Shown here: in pieces, positions 25,884 through 35,440 of the stretch
Layout of the letters: each line of letters begins with the position of its first letter
Position numbering within the stretch: the stretch's first letter is position 1
Origin: JAHEIJ01 sp040235565
Lineage (GTDB): Bacteria > Pseudomonadota > Gammaproteobacteria > UBA6429 > Thiohalophilaceae
Direction of reading: 5' to 3'
Assembly: GCA_040235565.1 (NCBI GenBank)
Contig: JBECLA010000116.1
Location: 1-57,739 of the forward strand
Length of the DNA: 57,739 nucleotides
Notes under the pieces: model-generated
Seen by the model: only the letters and a program-made list of their open reading frames with translations
Databases searched by the model: none
What the model was told of the DNA's origin: nothing
Made by a program: the position numbers and the translations under genes

Positions 25884-27161
25884 ATGTGGTGTCCTGATTA
25901 CTTGAAGCTGCGGGCATTAATAACAATATTAATATTCGCGACAACAGGCTGGGTATTTGCTGATAATGGTATTCTCCTTTCACTTCAACAGGCAGAAGCC
26001 CTGGCAGTCGAGCGGGATGCAAAACTGTCAGAAATTAGGCTCATATCTGAATCGTTACAGGAACGGACTATTGCTGAGGATACACTGCCTGATCCCAAGC
26101 TGAAGCTCGGGTTGTTAAATTTTCCAACCGATACGTTTGATCGTGACCAGGAAGCCATGACCCAGATTCAGGTAGGGGTGGTGCAGATGTTTCCTCGTGG
26201 TAAAACCCTCGAATTGAAATCGGGGCGTGTGGCAGATGATGCCAGGGGAGAGCTCGCCCGGGCTGAAGCACAACGTCGTAATGTTCTCCAGCAGGTCAGA
26301 ATAAACTGGCTGGATGTGTATTACTGGCAAAATGCAGTGGAAGTGGTGAAGAAAAATCGCGAGCTCTTTACCCAGTTGGTAAATATAACCCAGTCACTAT
26401 ATGCCGTTGGCCGGCGCAAGCAGGAAGATGTGTTACAGGCCGAATTGGAGCTCGGGTTGCTGGATGATCGCCAGACCCAGGTGGTAACAATGATCGAGAC
26501 GAGTCGTGCGACTCTCGCCAAACTTATAGGACCGGCTGCTGCGGATCGTCCCTTGTTTAAAGACTTTCCTGTTCTGCCCGAGGTCATAAGTCAGGATGAA
26601 AGAGATGAACGTCTTAATCAGCACCCCCTGTTACAGCTCGAACAGGCCCGGATCAATGCCAGTCAGAAAAATGTTGAAATTGCACGCCAGGCCTACAAGC
26701 CGGAGTGGGCGCTTGATGTAACTTACGGGTTTCGAGATGGTTATAACTCCGATGGAACGGAACGATCGAATATGCTTACAGCCATGGTGTTGATGGACAT
26801 GCCGATATTCACCGGCAACCGGCAGGATAAGAACCTTTCCGCGAGCAGGTTTGAACACCAGGCGGCCTTGCATGCGCGTGATGACCAGTTACGGGAACTG
26901 AATAAATTATGGCAAGCCAACTATGCGGAATGGACACGTCTGGGTGATCGTTTGCGGCTGTATGAATCTTCATTAATCAAGAAAGCGCGAATCAATGCCA
27001 ATGCTGCCCTGCAGGCATATCAGAATGATCGCGGTGATTTTTCCAGTGTTATGCGTGCCAGCATTATGGAGTTCGAAACCCAGTTAAAAGCTTTAAGGGT
27101 ACGGGTTGACCATGCCAAATCACAGGCAAAATTGCTCTATCTGCAAGGAGATGAACTATGA
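25884..27161 (+). CDS. TolC-family outer-membrane factor of a Cu/Ag efflux system (CusC/CzcC-like)
   Basis: A 425-residue outer-membrane efflux channel with two OEP repeats. It has a signal-like N-terminus (ALITILIFATTGWVFA) and long alpha-helical segments, for example LSLQQAEALAVERDAKLSEI and VKKNRELFTQLVNITQSLYAVGRRKQEDVLQAELEL. GAGGAG precedes ATG 25884. Its stop overlaps the next start by four bases (ATGA), so it forms a tight operon with the membrane-fusion protein and RND pump. It completes a tripartite export path across both membranes. Confidence 0.9.
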   Translation: MWCPDYLKLRALITILIFATTGWVFADNGILLSLQQAEALAVERDAKLSEIRLISESLQERTIAEDTLPDPKLKLGLLNFPTDTFDRDQEAMTQIQVGVVQMFPRGKTLELKSGRVADDARGELARAEAQRRNVLQQVRINWLDVYYWQNAVEVVKKNRELFTQLVNITQSLYAVGRRKQEDVLQAELELGLLDDRQTQVVTMIETSRATLAKLIGPAAADRPLFKDFPVLPEVISQDERDERLNQHPLLQLEQARINASQKNVEIARQAYKPEWALDVTYGFRDGYNSDGTERSNMLTAMVLMDMPIFTGNRQDKNLSASRFEHQAALHARDDQLRELNKLWQANYAEWTRLGDRLRLYESSLIKKARINANAALQAYQNDRGDFSSVMRASIMEFETQLKALRVRVDHAKSQAKLLYLQGDEL

Positions 27162-28645
27162 GGTTATCTAATTTGTCTATACTGGTTCCCGTTTTTATCT
27201 TCTTGTCATTCATGGCCTGTAGTGAAAAGCAGGACAATTCAAATGCAGCAGAATCAGTACAAAAGGAAACAGCGGTAGAGCACGCGCAAAAGCACCTGGA
27301 TCCCAAATATACCTGTCCCATGCACCCCCAGATTGTCAAGGATGAGCCGGGGAGTTGTCCGATTTGCGGGATGGGCCTGGTGCCAATGACACCGGAACAA
27401 ACCGCTGCCCTGGTCGGCGCAGATGTGGAAGTGAAAATTTCTCCAACTGTGGAACACAACCTCGGCGTCAGGACCGCCAGGGTGGTGAAAGATAAACTCT
27501 GGCGTCGTATCGATACAGTTGGTTATGTTGATTATGATGAAAACCACATATCGCATATCCATTTAAGGACGAATGGCTGGATTGAAAAATTGTATGTCAG
27601 ATCAGAGGGGGAACGAGTAACCAAAGGACAGTTATTGTTCGAAGTCTATTCACCTGAACTGGTTAATGCCCAGGAAGAATATCTGCAGGCACTGAGCAGT
27701 GGGAACAAACGACTGATTGCCGCATCGGATGAACGTCTTTTGGCGCTTGGCATCCCGGCCCAGCAAATTGAATCGATAAAGAAAACCAGAAAAGTATCTC
27801 AATATGTACGCATCTATGCAAAACAGGATGGCATTCTGTCAAAACTGAGTGTGCGTGATGGGATGTATGTTACACCACAACTGGAAGTCATGAGCCTGGC
27901 AGAGCTGTCATCAGTCTGGTTGCTGGCGGAGGTGTTTGAGAACCAGGCTGAATGGGTCAAGGTTGGACAGCCTGCGGATGTCAGGTTGTCTTATGTGCCA
28001 GGACGGGTCTGGGAAGGTGAGGTTGAATATATTTATCCCAGCCTGAATCCAAAAACACGCACCATCAAGGCCAGGTTACATTTTGATAATCCCGATGAGG
28101 CATTGAAGCCCAACATGTTTGCGGATGTCACTATTTATGGCGGCGCCAAGAAAGACGTTATCATGATTTCACGAGAGGCCCTGATTCGGACCGGTAGTGA
28201 AGAACGGGTGATTGTCTCGCTTGGTGAAGGTCGTTACCAGCCGCGTAACGTGGTTGCTGGAATTGAAGTGGGTAATTGGGTAGAGATTTTGTCCGGTCTG
28301 GAAGTGGGTGAAGAGGTTGTGACTTCAGGCCAGTTCCTGATTGATTCCGAAGCCAGTATCAAGGCCAGTTTGCAACGCATGACATCGACTTCGAAAGCAA
28401 CTGCACCTGTGGGACCAGCAAAGATTATGGGTAGCGGTGTATTGAAGGAGCTTTTACCTGACGAGAACAAGGTGAATATGGCCCATGACCCGATACCTGC
28501 GCTGGGCTGGCCAGATATGGTTATGTATTTCAAAGTCAAAGCCGAGGTCGATTTGTCAGGTTTCAAACCCGAGGAAAAGGTCAGGTTTGAACTGGAAGAA
28601 AGTGGCGATGGTTATGTCATCAAGGCGATGACCAGGGAAGACTGA
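27158..28645 (+). CDS. cusB: RND periplasmic adaptor with N-terminal metal-binding and C-terminal CusF domains
   Basis: A 495-residue membrane-fusion protein, probably a lipoprotein (SFMAC, Cys21). After the leader comes a heavy-metal-binding domain with YTCPMHP (51-57) and CPICGMGLVPM (68-77). The HlyD-like adaptor core follows (residues about 95-410). The last ~70 residues are a CusF-like domain: NMAHDPIPALGWPDMVMYF keeps the His, Trp and two Met that bind Cu(I)/Ag(I) in CusF (around residues 441-456). Fusing the CusF chaperone to the adaptor suggests direct metal hand-off to the pump, and points to copper/silver rather than zinc/cobalt. Confidence 0.93.
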   Translation: MRLSNLSILVPVFIFLSFMACSEKQDNSNAAESVQKETAVEHAQKHLDPKYTCPMHPQIVKDEPGSCPICGMGLVPMTPEQTAALVGADVEVKISPTVEHNLGVRTARVVKDKLWRRIDTVGYVDYDENHISHIHLRTNGWIEKLYVRSEGERVTKGQLLFEVYSPELVNAQEEYLQALSSGNKRLIAASDERLLALGIPAQQIESIKKTRKVSQYVRIYAKQDGILSKLSVRDGMYVTPQLEVMSLAELSSVWLLAEVFENQAEWVKVGQPADVRLSYVPGRVWEGEVEYIYPSLNPKTRTIKARLHFDNPDEALKPNMFADVTIYGGAKKDVIMISREALIRTGSEERVIVSLGEGRYQPRNVVAGIEVGNWVEILSGLEVGEEVVTSGQFLIDSEASIKASLQRMTSTSKATAPVGPAKIMGSGVLKELLPDENKVNMAHDPIPALGWPDMVMYFKVKAEVDLSGFKPEEKVRFELEESGDGYVIKAMTRED

Positions 28646-28655
28646 GGCAGCGAGC

Positions 28656-31600
28656 ATGATTGCACGAATTATTGACTGGTCGTTAACAAACCGCTTCCTT
28701 GTTTTATTGCTGACAGTGTTTCTTACCAGTTGGGGTATCTATGCTGTCAAAAGCACGCCACTGGATGCCATACCGGACCTGTCAGATGTGCAGGTGATCA
28801 TCAAGACGTCTTATCCGGGACAGGCACCACGCGTGGTGGAGGATCAGGTCACGTATCCTTTGACCACAGCAATGCTGTCGGTGCCCAAAGCAGTCACAGT
28901 TCGTGGCTATTCCTTCTTTGGTGATTCTTATATATATGTAATTTTTGAAGATGGCACAGATATCTATTGGGCACGTTCGCGGGTGCTTGAATATTTGAGC
29001 CAGGTTGCCGGGAACCTTCCGCCGCAGGCAAAACCGGTTCTTGGACCCGATGCGACAGGTGTGGGCTGGATATATGAATATGCCCTGGTCGATCGAACCG
29101 GTCGCCACGATATCGCTGAATTGCGCTCAATCCAGGACTGGTTTCTCAAGTTTGAATTACAGACCGTAGCCGGGGTGTCGGAAGTCGCCTCGGTTGGCGG
29201 AATGGTCAAGCAATATCAGGTTGTCCTGGATCCGGATCGATTGCGAGCCTATGGGATGCCTCTCGCGACCATCCGCAATGCCATTCAACGGGCAAACCAG
29301 GAGGTCGGTGGTTCAGTAATCGAAATGGCGGAAGCGGAATATATGGTGCGGGCAACCGGTTACGTCAGCTCAATAGAAGATCTGGAAAATATACCCCTGG
29401 GAGTCAGTGAAAGCGGGGTGCCGATTCAGCTCAAGGACGTAGCCGAAATCAGGCTGGGACCCCAATTAAGGCGTGGCATTGCAGAGCTAGATGGTGAGGG
29501 CGAAGTTGTAGGCGGTATTGTGGTGATGCGCTATGGCGAAAATGCCTTGCAAACAATCAATGGCATCAAGCGAAAACTGGATGAACTCAGGAGTAGCTTA
29601 CCCGAAGGGGTGGAGGTTGTTGAGACATACGATCGTTCTGCCCTGATTGAACGAGCCGTCAATAATCTGTACGGCAAACTTATCATGGAATTTGTTCTGG
29701 TGGCATTGGTGTGCGCTGTGTTTCTGTTTCATTTGCGCTCGTCGCTGGTAATTGTCATCAGTCTGCCTATCGGGATTTTAGGTGCCTTTATCATCATGAA
29801 CTATCAGGGGATCAACGCCAATATCATGTCACTTGGCGGGATTGCGATTGCGATTGGTGCCATGGTGGATGCCGCCATTGTGATGATTGAAAATGTGCAC
29901 AAGCATCTGGAGCGAACTTCTCTCACTGAAGAAAATCGTTGGCGCGTTATCAGCCAGGCTGCCAGAGAAGTCGGTCCGGCATTATTTTTCTCCTTATTGA
30001 TTATTACCTTGAGCTTTATCCCGGTTTTCACCCTGGAAGCCCAGGAAGGTCGATTATTTTCTCCCCTCGCCTTTACCAAAACTTATGCCATGGCCGTTTC
30101 TGCCGGCCTGTCGATTACACTGGTACCGGTATTAATGGGCTATTTCATTCGTGGCAAAGTCAGAAGCGAAGTGAACAATCCGGTTAACAGACTGTTTATG
30201 AAGGCTTATCGACCATTACTAAACGTGGTTTTGAACTGGCCCAGACAGACACTCATCGTCACTACTGTTGTGATGATAATCAGCATATGGCCAGTTATAT
30301 CTCTGGAATACGAATTCATGCCGGCGCTGGATGAAGGTGATTTGTTGTATATGCCAACAACCTATCCGGCCCTGTCCATCGGTAAGGCACAGGAGTTGCT
30401 GCAACAGACTGACAAACTGATACGCACCGTGCCTGAAGTGAAACGGGTGTTTGGCAAGATTGGCCGCGCCGAGACAGCAACGGACCCGGCACCACTGACC
30501 ATGATTGAAACGACGATTCAACTCAAGCCGCGGTCTGAATGGCGCGATGGAATGACGCTATCAAGGCTCAAAGAGGAACTTAACCAGGTCGTAAAAATAC
30601 CCAGTCTCGCTAATACCTGGGATCCACCAATCAAGATACGCATTGATATGTTGACTACCGGTATTAAATCAGATGTAGGTGTCAAAATTGCCGGCCCGGA
30701 TCTGACGGTCATAGAGCAGATTGGTGAGCAGGTCGAACGTGTCCTGCAGGCTGTGCCCGGTACAGCCAGCGCCTTCTCTGAACGGGTGGTGGGTGGTCGT
30801 TATGTCAACATCAAGATAGATCGCTATGCGGCCTCCAGGCTGGGATTGAACATTGCCGATGTTCAGGAAGTCGTGAGCCTCGCTGTTGGGGGTATGAATG
30901 TGTCACAAAGTGTTGAAGGACTCGAAAGATATCCCATCAATCTGCGTTATCCGCGCGATGTGCGTGACTCCGTGACGCAACTGGCCAACCTGCCCATAGT
31001 CACGCCCCAGGGTGCACGCATTCCCCTGGGGGAAGTGGCGGATATTAAGATTGAAGATGGACCGGGGATGATCAAAAGCGAAAATGCCCGTCCGAACGGT
31101 TGGGTTTATGTGGAAATCGAGAGGCGTGCCCTCGGCAGCTACGTCGCCGATGCGCAACGGGCAGTGAGAGAAAACATTGATTTACCGTCGGGATATTCCA
31201 TCAACTGGTCGGGACAGTTTGAATATCTGTCGCGGGCGCTTGATAAGCTCAAGATAGTCATCCCGTTAACCCTCGCGGTGATTGTCCTGTTACTGTACCT
31301 GCATTCACGTAATTTCGTCGAGATCGCGATAATTCTGTTAACGCTGCCATTGGCATTGGTGGGGGGCTTCTGGTTGATGTTCTTGCTGGGGTATGACCTG
31401 TCGATAGCCTCCGCCATGGGATTTATCGCACTGGCCGGTGTCGCGGTTGAGACCGGTGTCGTCATGATGTTGTATCTCAATCTGGCCTGGCAACATCGGC
31501 TGGCTTCCGGTGAGACAATTGACTATCCCGCCTTACGCCAGGCAGTGGTCGATGGGGCGCTGATGCGGTTACGACCCAAACTTATGACCGTGATGACCAT

Positions 31601-31772
31601 CATTGCCGGCTTGTTACCAATCATGATTGGCACGGGTACCGGTTCTGAAGTGATGCAACGTATTGCCGCTCCGATGGTCGGAGGGATGATAACCTCGACG
31701 GTATTAATCTTGCTGGTGATCCCGGCAATATTCCTGTTATGGAAAGCCCGCGGACTTGAGCAACCCGGATAA
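28656..31772 (+). CDS. cusA: Cu(I)/Ag(I) RND efflux pump, CusA type
   Basis: A 1038-residue heavy-metal RND transporter with the usual 12 membrane helices and two large periplasmic loops. The N-terminus IDWSLTNRFLVLLLTVFLTSWGIYA is typical. The fourth helix holds GGIAIAIGAMVDAAIVMIENVHKHLE, which matches CusA-type monovalent pumps. It starts 10 bp after the adaptor. With the upstream outer-membrane factor and the CusF-tailed adaptor it forms a complete proton-driven exporter of periplasmic Cu(I)/Ag(I). Specificity is inferred from the helix motif and partner domains. Confidence 0.95.
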   Translation: MIARIIDWSLTNRFLVLLLTVFLTSWGIYAVKSTPLDAIPDLSDVQVIIKTSYPGQAPRVVEDQVTYPLTTAMLSVPKAVTVRGYSFFGDSYIYVIFEDGTDIYWARSRVLEYLSQVAGNLPPQAKPVLGPDATGVGWIYEYALVDRTGRHDIAELRSIQDWFLKFELQTVAGVSEVASVGGMVKQYQVVLDPDRLRAYGMPLATIRNAIQRANQEVGGSVIEMAEAEYMVRATGYVSSIEDLENIPLGVSESGVPIQLKDVAEIRLGPQLRRGIAELDGEGEVVGGIVVMRYGENALQTINGIKRKLDELRSSLPEGVEVVETYDRSALIERAVNNLYGKLIMEFVLVALVCAVFLFHLRSSLVIVISLPIGILGAFIIMNYQGINANIMSLGGIAIAIGAMVDAAIVMIENVHKHLERTSLTEENRWRVISQAAREVGPALFFSLLIITLSFIPVFTLEAQEGRLFSPLAFTKTYAMAVSAGLSITLVPVLMGYFIRGKVRSEVNNPVNRLFMKAYRPLLNVVLNWPRQTLIVTTVVMIISIWPVISLEYEFMPALDEGDLLYMPTTYPALSIGKAQELLQQTDKLIRTVPEVKRVFGKIGRAETATDPAPLTMIETTIQLKPRSEWRDGMTLSRLKEELNQVVKIPSLANTWDPPIKIRIDMLTTGIKSDVGVKIAGPDLTVIEQIGEQVERVLQAVPGTASAFSERVVGGRYVNIKIDRYAASRLGLNIADVQEVVSLAVGGMNVSQSVEGLERYPINLRYPRDVRDSVTQLANLPIVTPQGARIPLGEVADIKIEDGPGMIKSENARPNGWVYVEIERRALGSYVADAQRAVRENIDLPSGYSINWSGQFEYLSRALDKLKIVIPLTLAVIVLLLYLHSRNFVEIAIILLTLPLALVGGFWLMFLLGYDLSIASAMGFIALAGVAVETGVVMMLYLNLAWQHRLASGETIDYPALRQAVVDGALMRLRPKLMTVMTIIAGLLPIMIGTGTGSEVMQRIAAPMVGGMITSTVLILLVIPAIFLLWKARGLEQPG

Positions 31773-31814
31773 CATTTTTATCGAGACAAAATTGGTAGCG
31801 CATATGTAATGCCA

Positions 31815-31829
31815 ATCACGGCCCGTGAT
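31815..31829. promoter_or_regulatory. Short palindrome upstream of the DUF302 gene
   Basis: ATCACGG-C-CCGTGAT is a perfect 7-bp inverted repeat around one base, 46 bp before the DUF302 start. It may be an operator; no regulator can be assigned. Confidence 0.35.
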
Positions 31830-31875
31830 ATCATGATTGTCATCTGAGATACTAAACCTTAAAGAGAGTAAGAAA

Positions 31876-32265
31876 ATGTATGGATTTAACGTAAAATTCA
31901 ACGGCAGTTTTGATGACGCCGTTTCCCGCGTTACCGAAGAACTGCAGAAGGAAGGCTTTGGAGTTCTGACGGAAATCGATGTCAAGGCCACCATGAAAAA
32001 GAAACTTGATATTGATAAATTACCCTACAAGATCCTGGGAGCCTGTAACCCGGTGCTGGCAAACCAGGCATTGTCCGCGGAGCCTGATATTGGCCTGTTG
32101 TTACCCTGCAACGTGGTGGTACGGGAAGAGGAAGATGGCAGTGTTAGTGTGGCGTTTATGGACCCGGCTGCTGTCATGACCCTGGTTGAAAAAGAAGGGG
32201 TCGAGGAACTGGCCAATGAGGTGAAGGCCAGGTTGGAACGGGTTGCCGACGGAGTGGCGGCCTGA
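31876..32265 (+). CDS. DUF302 family protein
   Basis: A 129-residue cytoplasmic protein of the DUF302 family: FNVKFNGSFDDAVSRVTEELQKEGFGVLTEIDVKATMKKKL near the N-terminus and YKILGACNPVLANQAL in the middle. I chose ATG 31876 because AGAGAG lies at a suitable distance; an upstream in-frame start would add 13 residues without a ribosome site. The family has no settled function. Here it sits 103 bp downstream of the copper pump operon, so a metal-related role is possible. Confidence 0.9.
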   Translation: MYGFNVKFNGSFDDAVSRVTEELQKEGFGVLTEIDVKATMKKKLDIDKLPYKILGACNPVLANQALSAEPDIGLLLPCNVVVREEEDGSVSVAFMDPAAVMTLVEKEGVEELANEVKARLERVADGVAA

Positions 32266-32289
32266 CACAAGTTCCATGGGCTTCATCTA

Positions 32290-32324
32290 AGGCAATCCTC
32301 GGCAATGATGGCCGGGGATTGCCT
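32290..32324. terminator. Convergent-gene hairpin between DUF302 and tonB
   Basis: AGGCAATCCTCGGC and GCCGGGGATTGCCT form a 14-bp stem with one mismatch and a short loop. There is no T-run. It overlaps the stop codon of the convergent tonB gene, so it may act on both strands or shield 3' ends. Confidence 0.6.
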
Positions 32325-32961
32325 AATGTAGCTTGTATAACATCTGATATTCGAACGCCAATTGACTGGTGCCTTGAGGTAATGCGGGGAAGGGCTGGGC
32401 TGCTTCGGCAGCAGTGACTGCCGCACGACACAAACTGGCCGGTCCTTGCAAACATTCCAGTGTTTCAATTGCTCCTGTTGCTTTTAATCGAATACTAAGC
32501 GTGACGCTGCCACTGATGCGGCGGCGACGTGCTTGCATGGGGTAGGATTTTTGTTGCTCGATTTTTTCCAGAGCCTGCAGGATATAGGACTGCTGGATTT
32601 CGACAATCGAGGCAATACTGGCTTGTTGCAATGGTGCAGCGGGTTGGACAGCAGTGGAGCTCGGTTTATCAGACTTTGTGCGTTTTGCTGTCTTTTTCTT
32701 CCTGGGTTTTTCTTGTGCTTTTACCTTGCTTGTTTCTTTAGACTGAAGCAAAGGTTCAGGTGGTGGTTCAACTTGTTGCTCAGTTTCTGGTTCAGGAATT
32801 TCAGCCGGAGGATTGAGATTGGCCTGGATATAAATCATGCGCGAAGCTTGCGCCGCTGGACGGTTGCCGGCAGAAGTAACTCCGCCCATTTCGTATAGCA
32901 ACGCCGCATGTGTCAGAACCGACAATATGGCAGTGACATGAATCGCTTTGATGCTTCCCAA
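32323..32961 (-). CDS. tonB: TonB family energy transducer
   Basis: A 212-residue protein with an N-terminal membrane anchor (AIHVTAILSVLTHAALLYEM). A Pro/Glu then Lys-rich periplasmic spacer follows (PPAEIPEPETEQQVEPPPEP, KAQEKPRKKKTAKRTK), then a C-terminal TonB domain with SYPMQARRRRISGSVTLSI. It couples inner-membrane proton force to outer-membrane receptors. The only plausible start is TTG 32961. It is divergent from the copper receptor across 228 bp, which suggests that it serves that receptor. No exbB/exbD is visible nearby. Confidence 0.88.
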   Translation of the reverse strand: MGSIKAIHVTAILSVLTHAALLYEMGGVTSAGNRPAAQASRMIYIQANLNPPAEIPEPETEQQVEPPPEPLLQSKETSKVKAQEKPRKKKTAKRTKSDKPSSTAVQPAAPLQQASIASIVEIQQSYILQALEKIEQQKSYPMQARRRRISGSVTLSIRLKATGAIETLECLQGPASLCRAAVTAAEAAQPFPALPQGTSQLAFEYQMLYKLH

Positions 32962-33070
32962 CGGACTTTCTGCTTGATGATTTTGTAAAAAACAAACCTT
33001 GAACGATCAAGTATCATGAATAGCCCACGCCAATTGCAAGTCGGATTTTTATTTCTTGCCGCATAACCAA

Positions 33071-33096
33071 CAAACTGTCGCAAATGCGACAGTTTG
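33071..33096. promoter_or_regulatory. Perfect 26-bp palindrome, likely activator site for the copper receptor gene
   Basis: The left half is CAAACTGTCGCA, then AA, then an exact 12-bp complement (TGCGACAGTTTG). It is centred about 84 bp upstream of the predicted sigma-54 start site, where enhancer sites of sigma-54 activators usually lie. It is the only copy I found in the window. Confidence 0.8.
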
Positions 33097-33142
33097 AGTG
33101 TTCTTCACTACTGTAACCCCTTGTAATTTTGTTACGACAGAT

Positions 33143-33157
33143 GGCATTGACCTTGCT
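33143..33157 (+). promoter_or_regulatory. Sigma-54 (-24/-12) promoter of the copper receptor gene
   Basis: TGGCAT-TGACC-TTGCT: the invariant GG (33143-33144) and GC (33155-33156) are exactly ten bases apart. The start is predicted near 33168, giving a 22-nt leader with GGGGAG ahead of ATG 33190. Confidence 0.8.
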
Positions 33158-33189
33158 ACAGCAATGGAAAGTTAATTTGGGGAGTCAGT

Positions 33190-35244
33190 ATGAAGAACAA
33201 GAGTTTCTATGTTATAGCCGTTGCAATAGCATTTAGTGTGCAAGCCGAGGAAACCGACCTGCCCACAATTCAGGTGGAAGCAGAACACATTGTTGATGCC
33301 AATACGGCGGATTTGTCGGTTGACAGCTTGTTGTATCCCACACCATCAGATGGAGGTGAATGGATCCTCGAGGTGCCGGGTGTTACCGGTGTCAGAATGG
33401 GGACACATGGTATTGATCCTGTCATTCGCGGGCAGAAGAATAATCAGTTAAACGTTCTGCTTGGCGGAGCGTATATCTTTGGTGGCTGTCCCAACCGCAT
33501 GGATCCGCCGTCCTCGTATGCGACGCCGGAAATCTATGACACTGCGCTCGTGATCAAGGGTATGCAAAGCCTGGTATATGGTGCGGGTGGGCCAGGCGGG
33601 ACAGTGCTGTACGAGCGGGCAACACCGGAATTCGAACCGGGTGAAAAATTCTATGGTAAAGCCGGCGCCGGCTATGAAACCAATGGTGCGATCTGGAATG
33701 CCTTTGCCGATGTGGCTGGCGGCAGCAACAAGGCATTCTTACGCGGCACGGTCAGTGCGGCAGAACAAACCGAGAATTACAAGGACGGTGATGGTAATGA
33801 AGTCCATTCCGGTTATAAAACGAACGCCGGTAATCTGCTGGTGGGTGGACGTACCGATGGCGGCACGTTGATCCGGTTTGATCTGGATGCCGTCAGAGGC
33901 TCGGATATCAAGTATGCCGGTGCCAGAATGGACGCGCCGGTGAGCGACAGTGACAGTTACAAACTCACCCTTGAGTCAGGCAGCCTGGGAAGCTTCAGCG
34001 CCATAAAGGCGGATGTCTATCGCACTGATGTTTACCACGAGATGGACAACTTTTCCCTGCGGCCTCAAGCGGGGAACTGGATGTGGGTGCCGTCTGACTC
34101 CGTTACCGATGGTGCGCGTCTGCTGGGTGATATGATGCTGGCCAATGGCATCTTGACCCTGGGGCTGGATTATCAGGCCAATGACCGCGATGCGACGCGC
34201 TATGCGGGTCCGTCTGGCACTTTCCCTTCCACAATACAGTCCTACCTCTGGCCCGGGGTGAGCATCGAGCAACCGGGTGTCTTTGGTGAATATGCCGGCA
34301 ACTTCAGCCAGGGCAATGATTATACAGTCGGTGTACGCGTGGATTATGTGGATTCCAGTGCCAGCAAGGCGGACCTGGTGGCAGGAGGAACAAGTCCGAA
34401 TGATCTTTATACAAACTATTACGGCACGACCGCTCAGGACGAATCGGACACCAACATCAGCGCTTTGTACCGGATGGAACATGTGCTGGATGTCCAGACA
34501 ACTTTTCGCTGGGGCCTGAGCCGCAGCGTGCGCAGCGCGGATGCGACCGAACGGTTCATCGCGGCGAACTCACCGATGGCACCGATGCGATGGGTGGGGA
34601 ATCCGGATATTGAACCGGAGGCGCATCATCAACTGGACCTTGGCCTGAATTTCCAGTTAAGCAAGGGCATCCTGTCTTTCACAACCTATTATGATGATGT
34701 CAGCGATTACATTCTGCTGGATCGTGCCCATGGTCAGGAGGGCATCCTGCTTGCGGATGGCGCTTACATTTATCGTAATGTCGATGCAGTATTGTATGGC
34801 TTCGATTTCGATGCGGATTATCGTTGGACACAACATTGGCAGAGTCGCTTCACTGCCGCCTATGTCTATGCCAATAACGAAACGGATGATCGCGCCATTG
34901 CCCAAACCCCACCGCTGGAAGGCACGGCCTCACTGGAATACTGGCAGGCAGGCTGGATGCTGGGTGGCGAAATGCGGGCCGTCGCCAGGCAGAGTCGGGT
35001 CGACGACGATCCCGCCACCGGCAGCGGTGTCGATTTTGGAGTGACGCCGGGTTATACCGTGTATCGACTTTACGGCCTGTACAGGGTGGCTAAAGCAGTG
35101 GAACTGAAATACGGTATCGATAACCTGTTCGACAAGTATTACCGTGAACACCTCAACAAGCCCAGCGGGTTTGATCCCACCAGTTCAACCCCGGTATATG
35201 AACCCGGTCGTTCCTACTGGGCGCGGCTGGAAGCGAAGTTCTGA
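33190..35244 (+). CDS. TonB-dependent copper receptor (OprC/NosA type)
   Basis: A 684-residue outer-membrane receptor with a signal peptide (MKNKSFYVIAVAIAFSVQA), a plug domain and a 22-strand-type barrel ending YWARLEAKF. The plug contains GGCPNRMDPPSSYATPE (about residues 97-113), the hallmark of TonB-dependent copper receptors such as OprC and NosA, with a Cys and nearby Met that bind copper in that family. It imports copper into the periplasm with TonB energy. It lies between tonB and a copper export/chaperone set and has a sigma-54 promoter with an upstream palindrome. A terminator follows at 35306. Confidence 0.92.
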   Translation: MKNKSFYVIAVAIAFSVQAEETDLPTIQVEAEHIVDANTADLSVDSLLYPTPSDGGEWILEVPGVTGVRMGTHGIDPVIRGQKNNQLNVLLGGAYIFGGCPNRMDPPSSYATPEIYDTALVIKGMQSLVYGAGGPGGTVLYERATPEFEPGEKFYGKAGAGYETNGAIWNAFADVAGGSNKAFLRGTVSAAEQTENYKDGDGNEVHSGYKTNAGNLLVGGRTDGGTLIRFDLDAVRGSDIKYAGARMDAPVSDSDSYKLTLESGSLGSFSAIKADVYRTDVYHEMDNFSLRPQAGNWMWVPSDSVTDGARLLGDMMLANGILTLGLDYQANDRDATRYAGPSGTFPSTIQSYLWPGVSIEQPGVFGEYAGNFSQGNDYTVGVRVDYVDSSASKADLVAGGTSPNDLYTNYYGTTAQDESDTNISALYRMEHVLDVQTTFRWGLSRSVRSADATERFIAANSPMAPMRWVGNPDIEPEAHHQLDLGLNFQLSKGILSFTTYYDDVSDYILLDRAHGQEGILLADGAYIYRNVDAVLYGFDFDADYRWTQHWQSRFTAAYVYANNETDDRAIAQTPPLEGTASLEYWQAGWMLGGEMRAVARQSRVDDDPATGSGVDFGVTPGYTVYRLYGLYRVAKAVELKYGIDNLFDKYYREHLNKPSGFDPTSSTPVYEPGRSYWARLEAKF

Positions 35245-35305
35245 TACTAGAGATAAAACGGGCTGGTGGGACTACCAAGGACTAAGCTGGCCCATTGCAG
35301 AATAC

Positions 35306-35340
35306 AAAACCCGCAGATCGATCAAAGGCTGCGGGGTTTT
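35306..35340 (+). terminator. Terminator after the copper receptor gene
   Basis: AAAACCCGCAG, a 12-nt loop and CTGCGGGGTTTT form a G/C-rich hairpin flanked by A- and T-runs. It could act on both strands, so it may also end the convergent activator transcript. Confidence 0.85.
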
Positions 35341-35367
35341 CCGTGTGCATGAAAAAATTTTCCTGAT

Positions 35368-35394
35368 CACAGAATGATGATGTGTCATTCTGTG
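35368..35394. repeat. 10-bp inverted repeat hairpin
   Basis: CACAGAATGA and TCATTCTGTG are perfect complements around a 7-nt loop. No T-run follows. Purpose unknown; it lies between convergent genes. Confidence 0.7.
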
Positions 35395-35440
35395 TCGATA
35401 GACCGCATCCATTCTAGGTAACTCAGTCAAAAGATCTGAG

